Shown here one piece after another: positions 1 to 8,349 of a DNA stretch of 64,000 nt. The notes below the pieces were generated by a model, which did not search any database, was not told the origin of the DNA, and saw only the letters and a program-made list of their open reading frames with translations. Every line of letters starts with the position of its first letter. Position 1 is the first letter of the stretch. The stretch lies in contig NZ_JADBDT010000001.1 in NCBI RefSeq assembly GCF_014873485.1, forward strand, positions 4,706,501-4,770,500. Reading direction: 5' to 3'. Both the position numbers and the translations under genes were made by a program. This DNA comes from Sphingopyxis sp. OAS728 (GTDB lineage: Bacteria > Pseudomonadota > Alphaproteobacteria > Sphingomonadales > Sphingomonadaceae).

Positions 1-2
1 TA

Positions 3-749
3 TCGCGCGCGCCGGTAACTGCGGCTTTGAAGACGCTCGCCGCGGCGGGCATCGTCGAGGCACAAGCCAATCGCGGCTTCTTCGTCAGGCGCGCGCCTGA
101 CAGTGCGGCGGCAGCGGGGCAAGGTGACGACCCGCTCTATGGTGCCATTATAGAGGCGCGCCTGTCGGGCACGCTGCCCGACCGGGCGAGCGAGAATGAA
201 ATGATGCGCCGCTTCGGCGCGACGCGCGCCCGGCTTCAGCGCGTGCTTGCACAGATCGCCGAGGAGGGTTGGGTCGAACGCCTCCCGGGGCACGGATGGC
301 TGTTTCTTGCGACGCTCCATTCGGCCGAGGCTTATGAACAGGCCTATCGGTTCCGCGCGACGATCGAGACCGAGGCGCTCCTGCAGCCCGGATATCGTTT
401 CGTTCCCGCCGAACTGGAGGCGTTGCGCGCCGCTCAGAACCGATTGCTGGAGGGTGGTATCGTCAGCCTGTCGCGCGCCGGCCTGTATGAAATTAATTCG
501 GGGCTTCACGAGACGCTCGTCGCCTGGTCGGGCAACCGCTTCTTCCTCGACGCGATCCGGCGCGTTAATCGCCTCCGCCGGCTGATCGAATTTCGCGCGA
601 TCGCCGACCGCAGCCGTCTCGAGCAGCAGTGTCGTGAACATCTGGCGCTGCTCGACCTCATTGAGCGCGGTGACATGCTGCTCGCTACCGACTTCCTCCG
701 TCGTCATATCGGTCAAGCGCTCGACCAGAAGGTCGGGCTGGTCGAATAA
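3..749 (+). CDS. GntR/FCD-type transcriptional regulator with two winged helices (5' partial)
   Basis: The frame is open through the left edge, so the start lies outside the window and the TTG at 27 is not the real start. The first visible residues (SRAPVTAALKTLAAAGIVEA) are the recognition-helix and wing part of a GntR winged helix. A second GntR-like winged helix follows at about residues 36-100 of the visible part (LYGAIIEARLSGTL... EEGWVERLPGHGW). The rest is an all-helical FCD-like ligand-binding domain. FCD regulators usually have one winged helix, so the tandem arrangement is unusual. It reads toward the aconitase-family gene 69 bp downstream and is a plausible regulator of it; the ligand is unknown. 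Confidence 0.85.
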   Translation, partial: SRAPVTAALKTLAAAGIVEAQANRGFFVRRAPDSAAAAGQGDDPLYGAIIEARLSGTLPDRASENEMMRRFGATRARLQRVLAQIAEEGWVERLPGHGWLFLATLHSAEAYEQAYRFRATIETEALLQPGYRFVPAELEALRAAQNRLLEGGIVSLSRAGLYEINSGLHETLVAWSGNRFFLDAIRRVNRLRRLIEFRAIADRSRLEQQCREHLALLDLIERGDMLLATDFLRRHIGQALDQKVGLVE

Positions 750-761
750 TTGCATTTTGCA

Positions 762-775
762 TTGACAAAAGTCAT
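762..775. promoter_or_regulatory. candidate operator TGAC-AAAA-GTCA upstream of the aconitase-family gene
   Basis: A perfect 4-4-4 inverted repeat, TGAC-AAAA-GTCA, occupies 763-774, between the GntR-type regulator and the aconitase-family gene. GntR/FCD proteins commonly bind short palindromes of this size. The overlapping TTGACA at 762-767 could be a -35 box, but no good -10 lies 16-18 bp downstream. Assignment as an operator is inference. Confidence 0.4.
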
Positions 776-818
776 GTATCGACCCAGCTGAGATCGGGTA
801 AACCGACGAGGCGCAATC

Positions 819-3386
819 ATGATTCTCGACACCGCAGGCCAGCCGCTTCGCATCATCGATCTTCCTGCCCGACTGGGTGCCCGTCTGGCGACGATGCCGG
901 TGATCCACCGGCTGGTGGCTGAAAACCTGCTGCGTGCCGGGGGCGACGATGGCGCGGCGGCGTTCGCGGCGTGGATCGACGGTGGGCAGGCGGATGTCGA
1001 ACTACCGTTCTACCCCGGCCGCATCATGATGCACGACACGACCTGCGTCCCTGCGCTCGTCGACCTCGCTGCGGCGCGCGATGTGCTTGCGGCCGAGGGC
1101 GGCGATCCGGCGCGGATCGATCCAGTGGTGCCGGTCGATGTCTCCACCGACCATTCGCTCGCGGTCGACCATTTCGCCGATCCCGATGCGGCGCGGCTCA
1201 ACATGGCACGCGAGCGCGAGCGTAACGCCGAGCGGCTGCGGTTGATGAAATGGGCGAGCGGGGCGTTCGAAAAGCTGACCGTCCATCCCCCCGGCACCGG
1301 CATTATGCACACGCTGAACCTCGAACGGCTGGCGAGCATCGTGCGTGTCGAATCGCGCGACGGTGCCGATTGGGCGGTCCCCGACACGCTGATCGGAACC
1401 GACAGCCACACCCCGATGGTGAATGGCATCGGCGTGCTCGGTTGGGGCGTGGGCGGGCTGGAGGCCGAGGCGGCGATGCTCGGGCTGCCTGTGATTCTGC
1501 GCGTCCCTGAAGTCGTCGGCGTGCGGCTGGTCGGCGAACTGCCGGCCGATGTGTTCGGCACTGATCTTGCGCTGCTTGTCACGCAAAGGCTGCGCGCGCA
1601 TGGGGTTGCCGGCCGCTTCGTAGAATTTTTCGGCCCCGGTATCGCGACGCTGTCGGCCGACACGCGCGCGGCGGTCGCCAATATGGCGCCTGAATATGGC
1701 GCGACGACCGGCTTTTTTCCGGTCGATGCGCGAACGATCGCCTATCTGCGCGAAACCGGTCGCCCGGCGGACGCGGTGCAATTGGTCGAGGACTATTGCC
1801 GCCGACAAGGCCTGTGGTTCGAGCCCGAAGCCGCGCCGGATTACTCCGAGGTGCTGACAATCGATCTTGCCGACGTCGTGCGCGGTGCCGCCGGGCCCTC
1901 GCGTCCGCAGGACTTGCGCGCCGCCGGTGACACTCTTGCCCATATTGCCGCGGGTATCGCTGCGGGCGACGTCCCCGCGGGCGCAGTCGCGATCGCCGCG
2001 ATCACCAGCTGCACCAACACCAGCGACCCGCGGATGCTTGTCGCAGCAGGGTTGCTCGCGCGCAATGCCGTTGCTGCGGGGCTAACGGTCCCCGATTGGG
2101 TGAAGACCTCGCTCGCGCCCGGGTCGCCGGCGGCCGAAGCGTTGCTGCGCCGTGCCGGGCTGATGGGACCACTCGAAGAACTTGGTTTCGGGATCGTCGG
2201 CGTCGGCTGCACGACCTGCATCGGCAATTCGGGGGCGTTGGTGCCGAGGATGTATGAGGCCATTGCCGGAGGCGTGGTGCCCGTCGCGGTGCTTTCGGGC
2301 AATCGCAACTTCCCGGGGCGCGTCCATCCCGAGGTGCGCGAAAGCTTCCTCCTGTCGCCGCCGATGGTCGTCGCCTTCGCTATCGCCGGCGATGCGGCGC
2401 GGGACATTTTGTGCGATCCGATCGGTCGTCGTAGCGACGGCACGCCCGTCATACTCGACCAGATATGGCCCGATGCCGGGGAGATCGACCGCCTGCTCGC
2501 CGATGCGCGCGCGCCGGGCGATGTCCAGCTTCGCTATGATGCCGCCGAAGCGAACCCGACGTGGGCGGCGCTCGAGGCGCCGGACAGCGCCCTCTTCCCT
2601 TGGGATTCGGGATCGACCTATCTGCGTCCGCCGCCCTTCGTTCGGGCCGATGCGCGGCCCACGCTGGATGGAGCCTTGGCGCATCCGCTGCTTGTGCTCG
2701 GCGACGACATCACAACCGATCATATTTCGCCGGCGGGTGCAATTCCTGCGGGCACGCCGGCTGCACGCTATCTGATCGAGCGCGGCGAGACGCCGGGCGA
2801 CCTCAATGTCTTCGCCGCGCGCCGCGGCAATTGGGAGGCGATGGTGCGCGGACTGTTCACCAACCCCTCGGTCGACAATCTGCTGCGCCCGGGGATCGCG
2901 CCGGGCCGCACAGTGCACGCGCCAAGCGGGACGGAGATGACCCTGTGGGATGCGGCCGAACTTTACGCCGCCGAAGGCACACCGCTCGTGATCGTCGCGG
3001 GCGACCGCTACGGCACCGGATCGTCGCGCGACTGGGCGGCGAAAGGGCCGCAGTTGCTCGGCGTGCGGGCGGTGATCGCATCGAGCTTCGAGCGCATCCA
3101 TCGCAGCAATCTGATCAACATGGCGGTGCTGCCGCTGACCGTCGCGCGCGAAGACGCGCTGGCGCTGCGCGAATTATCGCCCGACGCGCTGATCTGCTTT
3201 CCCGGCGCAGTGCCGCTAGAGCCCGGCGCGCCGGTCGCCTTGCGTATCGAGGATCGCGGCGCGGTTCGGGATTATGCCGCGCGCCTCGCCGCCGATACGC
3301 AGGCCGAGTGTGACATATTGGCGCGCGGCGGAATGCTTCCCGCGCTTTTGCGACGCCTGCTTCCACAAATGGAGAAAGTCGGATGA
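819..3386 (+). CDS. aconitase-family hydratase (AcnA/AcnD type)
   Basis: 855 residues, a full-length aconitase-superfamily enzyme. These dehydrate and rehydrate hydroxy-tricarboxylates on a [4Fe-4S] cluster in the cytoplasm. The three cluster cysteines are visible in ITSCTNTS (about residue 397) and GVGCTTCIG (about 463 and 466). The VDVSTDHSL, PPGTGIMHTLNLE, GTDSHTPM and C-terminal swivelling-domain GDDITTDHISPAG and GDRYGTGSSRDWAAKG motifs are all present. The ATG has GAGG 7 bp upstream. At 855 residues it is nearer AcnD (2-methylisocitrate dehydratase) than typical AcnA, but no prpB, prpC or prpF is adjacent, so the substrate is undetermined. Its stop overlaps the esterase start (ATGA). 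Confidence 0.88.
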   Translation: MILDTAGQPLRIIDLPARLGARLATMPVIHRLVAENLLRAGGDDGAAAFAAWIDGGQADVELPFYPGRIMMHDTTCVPALVDLAAARDVLAAEGGDPARIDPVVPVDVSTDHSLAVDHFADPDAARLNMARERERNAERLRLMKWASGAFEKLTVHPPGTGIMHTLNLERLASIVRVESRDGADWAVPDTLIGTDSHTPMVNGIGVLGWGVGGLEAEAAMLGLPVILRVPEVVGVRLVGELPADVFGTDLALLVTQRLRAHGVAGRFVEFFGPGIATLSADTRAAVANMAPEYGATTGFFPVDARTIAYLRETGRPADAVQLVEDYCRRQGLWFEPEAAPDYSEVLTIDLADVVRGAAGPSRPQDLRAAGDTLAHIAAGIAAGDVPAGAVAIAAITSCTNTSDPRMLVAAGLLARNAVAAGLTVPDWVKTSLAPGSPAAEALLRRAGLMGPLEELGFGIVGVGCTTCIGNSGALVPRMYEAIAGGVVPVAVLSGNRNFPGRVHPEVRESFLLSPPMVVAFAIAGDAARDILCDPIGRRSDGTPVILDQIWPDAGEIDRLLADARAPGDVQLRYDAAEANPTWAALEAPDSALFPWDSGSTYLRPPPFVRADARPTLDGALAHPLLVLGDDITTDHISPAGAIPAGTPAARYLIERGETPGDLNVFAARRGNWEAMVRGLFTNPSVDNLLRPGIAPGRTVHAPSGTEMTLWDAAELYAAEGTPLVIVAGDRYGTGSSRDWAAKGPQLLGVRAVIASSFERIHRSNLINMAVLPLTVAREDALALRELSPDALICFPGAVPLEPGAPVALRIEDRGAVRDYAARLAADTQAECDILARGGMLPALLRRLLPQMEKVG

Positions 3387-4390
3387 AGAGGCTCTGCCTG
3401 TCGGTACTCGCCATGCTGCTCGCCGTACCCGTTGCTGCACAGCCGCCCGTCGAGGCCGAAATCGCCGAAAAGAGCGCGCGCGAGGATGTCTTTCCGCAAG
3501 CCGATGTCGCCTTTCCTAGCGATGTCGTCGCCTGGCCGCAGGTGGAGATTTCGAACCTCGACGGCTTCCGTCCCGTCCGCATGGATATTTACGCCCCCCG
3601 CGACCGCAGCAAGCCGCGCCCTGCGGTGCTGTGGATCCACGGCGGCGGCTGGAGCCGCGGCGATGCGAGGACATCGGGCGCCTATGCCAACTGGCCGGCG
3701 GTGCTCGCATCGCTCGCGGCGCGGGGCTTTGTCGTCGCCTCGCTCGATTATCGCCTCAGCGGCGAGGCGAAGTTTCCGGCGCAGATACAGGATGTGAAGG
3801 CGGCGATCCGGCATCTTCGCACACAGAACGGCGCGCTCGGTATTGACCCGTCCCGCGTCTATCTATGGGGCGGTTCGGCGGGCGGACATCTCGCCTCGCT
3901 TGCGGCGGTAACCTGCGGCGCCGCCGAATATGAGCCGCAGCCGTCGACTGGCCGACTTTCGCGAAGCCAGATCAATGCGCTCAAGGGCACCAAGGCGCCG
4001 CCGGCCGACGATTGCGTGCAGGGCGCAGCGCTCTGGTACGGCGTTTTCGATCTCGAGCATGTTCCCAGTGTTAATGTCACGGGCTTGCTTGGCTGCGATC
4101 CAGCGGTATGCCGCGACGTCGCGCGCGCGGCGAGCCCGCTGTACCGCATCGGCAAGAAGGTGCCGCCGATGCTGCTGATCCACGGGACGAAGGACGAGAC
4201 GGTCGACGTATCGCAATCGAAAGCGATGACGACCGCACTGCAAGGCGCCGGGGCCAAGGCCGAATTACTGCTCATCCCCGACGTCGATCACGGCCTGACG
4301 GGAAGTACGTCCCAAGCTACGCGCGACGCGAGTCTGCTAGCGCTCAGGCGTACCTTCGCCTTTTTTGAATCATTAGCCGCGGGGCGCTGA
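3383..4390 (+). CDS. secreted alpha/beta hydrolase (esterase/lipase, BD-FAE type)
   Basis: 335 residues beginning with a clear Sec signal peptide (MKRLCLSVLAMLLAVPVAAQ), so the mature enzyme is probably periplasmic. The oxyanion-hole motif HGGGW is near residue 84, the nucleophile elbow GGSAGGH near 164, the acid Asp in the KDETVD region near 270, and the catalytic His in DVDHGL near 301. This pattern fits carboxylesterases that act on small acyl or aryl esters. It overlaps the aconitase-family gene by 4 bp (ATGA), so the two are almost certainly co-transcribed. One idea is that the esterase releases a hydroxy-acid that the hydratase then processes. Its 3' end overlaps the convergent M20 gene by 18 bp. 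Confidence 0.85.
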   Translation: MKRLCLSVLAMLLAVPVAAQPPVEAEIAEKSAREDVFPQADVAFPSDVVAWPQVEISNLDGFRPVRMDIYAPRDRSKPRPAVLWIHGGGWSRGDARTSGAYANWPAVLASLAARGFVVASLDYRLSGEAKFPAQIQDVKAAIRHLRTQNGALGIDPSRVYLWGGSAGGHLASLAAVTCGAAEYEPQPSTGRLSRSQINALKGTKAPPADDCVQGAALWYGVFDLEHVPSVNVTGLLGCDPAVCRDVARAASPLYRIGKKVPPMLLIHGTKDETVDVSQSKAMTTALQGAGAKAELLLIPDVDHGLTGSTSQATRDASLLALRRTFAFFESLAAGR

Positions 4391-5623
4391 GAAGCCTTCT
4401 TCCATCCGCGCGAGGCGCATCAGCAGCAGCGCCGACAGCTTGGCGCGTTCGACGAGCGAATCCACGATCATGAACTCGCGGTCCGAATGGATCGCGCCGC
4501 CGCGCACGCCGAGGGTGTCGACGACAGCAAGTCCGTGCGCGGCGAGATTGTTGCCGTCGCACGCACCGCCCGTCGCCTGCCATGCTATGTCGAGGTCGAG
4601 CGCGGCACCGCAGTCGCGAACGAGGTCGAACAATCGTTGCTGATGCGCGTCCATCGGCTTGGGCGGGCGCTGGATGCCGCCGTGCAACTTGATTTCGACA
4701 TCGTGGCGCGCCGCGATTTCGTCGACCAGCCGGTTCAGCGTACCCAGCAGCCAGGGCTGATCCGCCGGGTCGGCGAGGCGGACGTTGAAGCGCAGCACCG
4801 CGCGATCGGGCACGATATTCTCGGGCCCGCCGCCGTCGATCCGCGCCGGATTGGCGGTAAGATCGGGGCGTGCGCCCGTCAGCGCGGCGATCCGTCCCGC
4901 AAGCGCCGCCGCAGCGACGATCGCATTGCGCCCGTCCTGCGGATTGCGCCCCGCATGCGCCGCGCGGCCGGTGATCGCGGCGGCGAAGTTGGCGCAGCCC
5001 TTGCGCGCGCCTGCCAGCACGCCTTCGGGGGTGGCAGAAGGCTCGTACGCTAGGCCAACGGTGCAGCGCTGCGCGACTTCGGCGAGGAGGGGTTCGGAGC
5101 CGACCGACGAGACTTCCTCGTCGGCGTTGACGATCACTTCGATTCCGAGACGATCGGCCAGAGAGATTTGCGACAGCGCTTCGATCGCGGTCAGCATCAC
5201 GATGATGCCGCCCTTCATGTCGGCGACGCCGGGGCCACGCACGGTCCGTTCGTCGATCCAGTCGGGAGCCTGGAACGGATGCTCGACCCCGAACACTGTG
5301 TCCATATGTCCGACCAGCAGCACGCGGTTTGCGGCGCTCGCGGCATCGCGGCGGAAATGGAGGTTGCGACCGTGCTGCACCGGCTGGAGATCGCCGCGCG
5401 CATCGGGATAGGCAAAGGGCGCAGGGTCGCGAAGCTCAACCGTCCCGCCAAGCCGGTCCATCTCGCCGCCGATGAGGTCAGCCATATGACCGAGCCCCGC
5501 GAGGTTGAAACTCCCCGAATTGATCGCCGACCAGGCGAGCGTGCGTTCGAGCAGCACCGGACCGAGCGCATCGATCCAGGCGAGGGCGTCCGCTTCGTCG
5601 CGGCTGATGTCGGCTATGGACAT
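4373..5623 (-). CDS. M20-family metallohydrolase (glutamate carboxypeptidase-like)
   Basis: 416 residues, cytoplasmic (no signal peptide). It carries the binuclear-zinc M20 pattern: GHMDTV with His106 and Asp108, GPGVADMKGG with the bridging Asp near 135, NADEEVSS with the catalytic Glu pair near 169-170, a ligand Glu in AYEPS, and a late His in GAIHSD. The dimerisation domain carries HAGRNPQDGRNA. Family members remove C-terminal Glu or Asp from peptides, or hydrolyse N-acyl amino acids. The ATG has AGGA 8 bp upstream. It is divergent from the methyltransferase gene and convergent with the esterase gene, so probably a single-gene unit. Confidence 0.87.
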   Translation of the reverse strand: MSIADISRDEADALAWIDALGPVLLERTLAWSAINSGSFNLAGLGHMADLIGGEMDRLGGTVELRDPAPFAYPDARGDLQPVQHGRNLHFRRDAASAANRVLLVGHMDTVFGVEHPFQAPDWIDERTVRGPGVADMKGGIIVMLTAIEALSQISLADRLGIEVIVNADEEVSSVGSEPLLAEVAQRCTVGLAYEPSATPEGVLAGARKGCANFAAAITGRAAHAGRNPQDGRNAIVAAAALAGRIAALTGARPDLTANPARIDGGGPENIVPDRAVLRFNVRLADPADQPWLLGTLNRLVDEIAARHDVEIKLHGGIQRPPKPMDAHQQRLFDLVRDCGAALDLDIAWQATGGACDGNNLAAHGLAVVDTLGVRGGAIHSDREFMIVDSLVERAKLSALLLMRLARMEEGFSAPRG

Positions 5624-5711
5624 GATTTTGTCCTAGGTTCGGCCGCTTTCACCTCGCTGTCGCGACAGCGACAGGACAGAATGTCAGCCCTAGAGGAAGG
5701 CGAAAGGAGCC

Positions 5712-6500
5712 ATGATGAGCAACGCTTTGGATCGCGCGGTGGGCACCACCGCATTCGGCGCCGATGTCGCGGGTTATGCGGCGGGGCGGCTCGATTATCC
5801 GGGCGAAGTTTTCGCCATCCTTGTTGAACGTGGCGGCATGGCGCCGGGCGTGAGCGTCCTCGAAATCGGACCCGGAACAGGGCAGGCGACGCGTGAGTTA
5901 TTGGGGGCTCGCGCGGCGCGTGTCGTGGCCGTCGAGCCCGATCCTGAACTGTCCGCGCATCTTCGCGAATGGGGCGAGGCACGGCTCGAAGTGGCGAACA
6001 TGGCCTTTGGACCTGCCGTGCCCGGTGACGGAAGTTTCGACCTGATCGTCGCCGCGACCGCCTTCCATTGGCTCGAAGCCGGACCCGCGCTCGCCGACGT
6101 GCGGCGGCTGCTGAAACCCGGCGGCCATTTTGCGATGTGGTGGAACGTCTTTAGCGAGCCCGGCGAAGACCCGTTGTTCGACGCGCTGTTCGACGGGCTG
6201 GCGCGCCCGCCGTCGATGCTGTCGGACCAGCATTATTCGCTCGACGCCGCCGCGCGCACCGCCGATCTTGCCGCAGCCGGGCTGACCGCGATCGAGCATG
6301 TCATGCTGGAACGGCGCATCGCGATGACACCTGCGTCATTGCGCGCGCTCTTCGCGACCTTCTCGGCCGTCCGGCAGTTGCCGACGGAACAGCGCGAGGC
6401 GCGGCTGGACGCGGTGGAGGCGCAGGCGCTGCGCGAACGCGGCGACCAGTTCGAACGGATGTTCCAGACGCCGCTGTACATCGCGCGTTCGCCCGGCTGA
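5712..6500 (+). CDS. class I SAM-dependent methyltransferase
   Basis: 262 residues. Motif I of the Rossmann-like SAM-binding fold is VLEIGPGTGQ (about 49-58). It is followed by VVAVEPDPEL (motif II) and FDLIVAATAFHW (motif IV), a layout typical of methyltransferase type-11 and type-25 families. The sequence does not identify the acceptor. AAGGAG at 5703-5708 supports an ATG at 5712 or 5715. It stands alone between the divergent M20 gene and the convergent dehydratase gene, whose stop is 5 bp away. Confidence 0.85.
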   Translation: MMSNALDRAVGTTAFGADVAGYAAGRLDYPGEVFAILVERGGMAPGVSVLEIGPGTGQATRELLGARAARVVAVEPDPELSAHLREWGEARLEVANMAFGPAVPGDGSFDLIVAATAFHWLEAGPALADVRRLLKPGGHFAMWWNVFSEPGEDPLFDALFDGLARPPSMLSDQHYSLDAAARTADLAAAGLTAIEHVMLERRIAMTPASLRALFATFSAVRQLPTEQREARLDAVEAQALRERGDQFERMFQTPLYIARSPG

Positions 6501-6505
6501 GCCGC

Positions 6506-7462
6506 TCAGCCAATCGTCCGCAAGAACAGATCGAGCGCGATGTTGCGGCCGCACAATACGACCGCGACCTTGCGCCCGCGGTATTTTTCGGCCTGCTGGA
6601 CAAGCCCCGCGAAGGCGACGCCCGCAGCGCCTTCGATCATCCAGCGTTCGGTTTCGGCAATGCGCTTCATCGCCGCCGCGATCTCCGCCTCGTCGACGAC
6701 GATCCGCGTGTCGATCGCCTTCTGGCACGCGGGGAAGGTGATCGAGCCGGGCTCGATCGCGCCGAGCGTACCGTCGGACAGGGTCGGGAATTCCTGCGTC
6801 GGGACGATCTCGCCCGCCTCCAGCGCGCGCAGCATGCACGGCGACGCCTCGGGCCACACCCCGACGACCTCGATACCGGGGCGCAGCGTATGGAGTGCGG
6901 TCCCCGCGCCGCCCATCAGCCCGCCCGCGCCGACCGCGATAAACACCGCGTCGAGATCGGGGTCCTGTTCGGCGATCTCGATGCCGATCGTGCCTTGGCC
7001 CGCCATCACCGCCGGGTCGTTATAGGGCGAGATATAGGTGCGGCCCTGTTCCTCGCCCGCGCGCCGCGCCGCCAGCTCGGCGTCGCCCGCCGGGCCGTCG
7101 ATCACCACGACTTCGGCGCCACGCGCCTTTATGCCGTCGACCTTCATCTGAAGCGCGTCATTGCCGACATAGACGGTCACCGGAACCCCGGCGAGCGCAC
7201 CCGCGCGTGCGACCGCCATGCCGTGATTGCCGGTCGAAGCGGTCAGCACGCCGCGGCGCCGCGCTTCGTCGTCCAGCGTGCGGACCTTGTTGGTCGCGCC
7301 ACGAATCTTGAACGACCCGGTCGGCTGCTGGAAATCGAGCTTGAGCGAGACGTCGCAGCCGAGCAGTTTCGACAGGACGGGGCTCGGCTCGAGCGGCGTG
7401 ACCGAAACCTGTGGTCGGATCGCCGCGTGCGCCTCTAGGATCTGGTCGAAAAGGGGGGCCAT
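6506..7462 (-). CDS. threonine/serine dehydratase-family PLP enzyme
   Basis: 318 residues of fold-type II PLP enzyme. Lys52 in GSFKIRGA is the Schiff-base lysine. STGNHG binds the substrate carboxylate, and VGAGGLMGG is the phosphate-binding glycine loop. No ACT regulatory domain is present, so this is the short catabolic type that deaminates Thr or Ser to 2-oxobutyrate or pyruvate; a racemase or hydroxyaspartate dehydratase role is also possible. The start is placed at the ATG ending at 7462 because GGAG sits 6 bp upstream of it; an ATG 12 bp earlier lacks a ribosome-binding site. Confidence 0.85.
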   Translation of the reverse strand: MAPLFDQILEAHAAIRPQVSVTPLEPSPVLSKLLGCDVSLKLDFQQPTGSFKIRGATNKVRTLDDEARRRGVLTASTGNHGMAVARAGALAGVPVTVYVGNDALQMKVDGIKARGAEVVVIDGPAGDAELAARRAGEEQGRTYISPYNDPAVMAGQGTIGIEIAEQDPDLDAVFIAVGAGGLMGGAGTALHTLRPGIEVVGVWPEASPCMLRALEAGEIVPTQEFPTLSDGTLGAIEPGSITFPACQKAIDTRIVVDEAEIAAAMKRIAETERWMIEGAAGVAFAGLVQQAEKYRGRKVAVVLCGRNIALDLFLRTIG

Positions 7463-7501
7463 GCTGCGCTCCATCGTTCAATTGCGTAATGGAACGAGCC
7501 T

Positions 7502-7536
7502 GCCCAATTCTTGGGCCCCAAGCCATCCCCCTTGGG
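7502..7536 (-). terminator. weak hairpin pair after the LuxR-type gene
   Basis: Two small inverted repeats lie in the 79 bp between the LuxR-type stop and the dehydratase start: GCCCAA-TTC-TTGGGC (7502-7516) and CCCAAG-N8-CTTGGG (7517-7536). They share arm sequences and could be alternative structures. There is no T tract, so intrinsic termination is doubtful. Confidence 0.3.
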
Positions 7537-7541
7537 AGGGG

Positions 7542-8264
7542 TCAATTGGCGCGGCGGCTCCGCGCGAACAATTCGGCGAGCGAGCCTACCTGCAGCTTGC
7601 GGAAAATCTGCTTGCGATGATCCTTGACCGTGTGGCGGCTGATGCCGAGCCGCAGCGCGATCGCTTCGCTCGAACAGCCCGCGACCATCAATTCATAAAC
7701 GTCGCATTCGCGCGCCGACAGATGCTCATGCGCCGGGGCAGGGCGCGAAAAGCGGCCGTGTCGTTCGAAAGCAGCGGTTACCGGCGCCGAAAGCTCACCT
7801 AGGGCGCGCAGATCGCTGGAAGGCAGCGACGTGCGCGCACGTTCGCGATAAAAGCTGAGTTCGACGACGCCGCCCCACGCCGCGACATAGAGCCCGATCT
7901 CTTCGCACCGTTCGGGCCAGCCGAGCGTACGGAAACCCATTTCCTCGTCGCTGGTCCATACAAGATAGGTGTCGGTCCGGGTGCCGCCGTCGATCGCAAA
8001 ATCGCTCGCGCGCACTGCGCCAAGCATCGGGACGGGGTGCACCATCGGACTCATGCCATGCGTGTGATGGACATAATTGGCGAGGCCCTCGCCAAAACCC
8101 GCAGGAGCGAAACCGTCGAACAACAGTTCGGCACGGGTATCGGCGCGGTGGAGCACGGCGGCCGCAAGGTCGAAGCCGATCGCCGTGCGCACGCTCTCGG
8201 CGGTGACGGCAATGAAGCCCTCTTCGCCGATCACGCCGATCATGTCGGTCAGTGCGGATTGCAT
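7542..8264 (-). CDS. LuxR-family transcriptional regulator
   Basis: About 240 residues. The C-terminal ~65 residues form a LuxR/GerE helix-turn-helix (HLSARECDVYELMVAGCSSE... ISRHTVKDHRKQIFRKL). The N-terminal ~165 residues are a GAF- or autoinducer-like sensory region without an obvious family match, and no receiver Asp signature is present. The ATG ending at 8264 is preferred because GAGG lies 7 bp upstream; the GTG 6 bp earlier is too close to it. It is divergent from the ornithine-cyclodeaminase-family gene and is a likely local regulator of the flanking amino-acid genes. Confidence 0.8.
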   Translation of the reverse strand: MQSALTDMIGVIGEEGFIAVTAESVRTAIGFDLAAAVLHRADTRAELLFDGFAPAGFGEGLANYVHHTHGMSPMVHPVPMLGAVRASDFAIDGGTRTDTYLVWTSDEEMGFRTLGWPERCEEIGLYVAAWGGVVELSFYRERARTSLPSSDLRALGELSAPVTAAFERHGRFSRPAPAHEHLSARECDVYELMVAGCSSEAIALRLGISRHTVKDHRKQIFRKLQVGSLAELFARSRRAN

Positions 8265-8349
8265 CGTCACGGCCTCATCCCTCCACGGGGGGATGGACTA
8301 TCGTGCGAAAGCTGACACGAACTTGTCGCGTAGCAGCAGGAAGGATGCC

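Noticed and set aside
762..790. TTGACA at 762-767 as the -35 of the aconitase-family promoter
   Set aside because: No acceptable -10 at 16-18 bp; the TGAC-N4-GTCA palindrome explains the sequence better.
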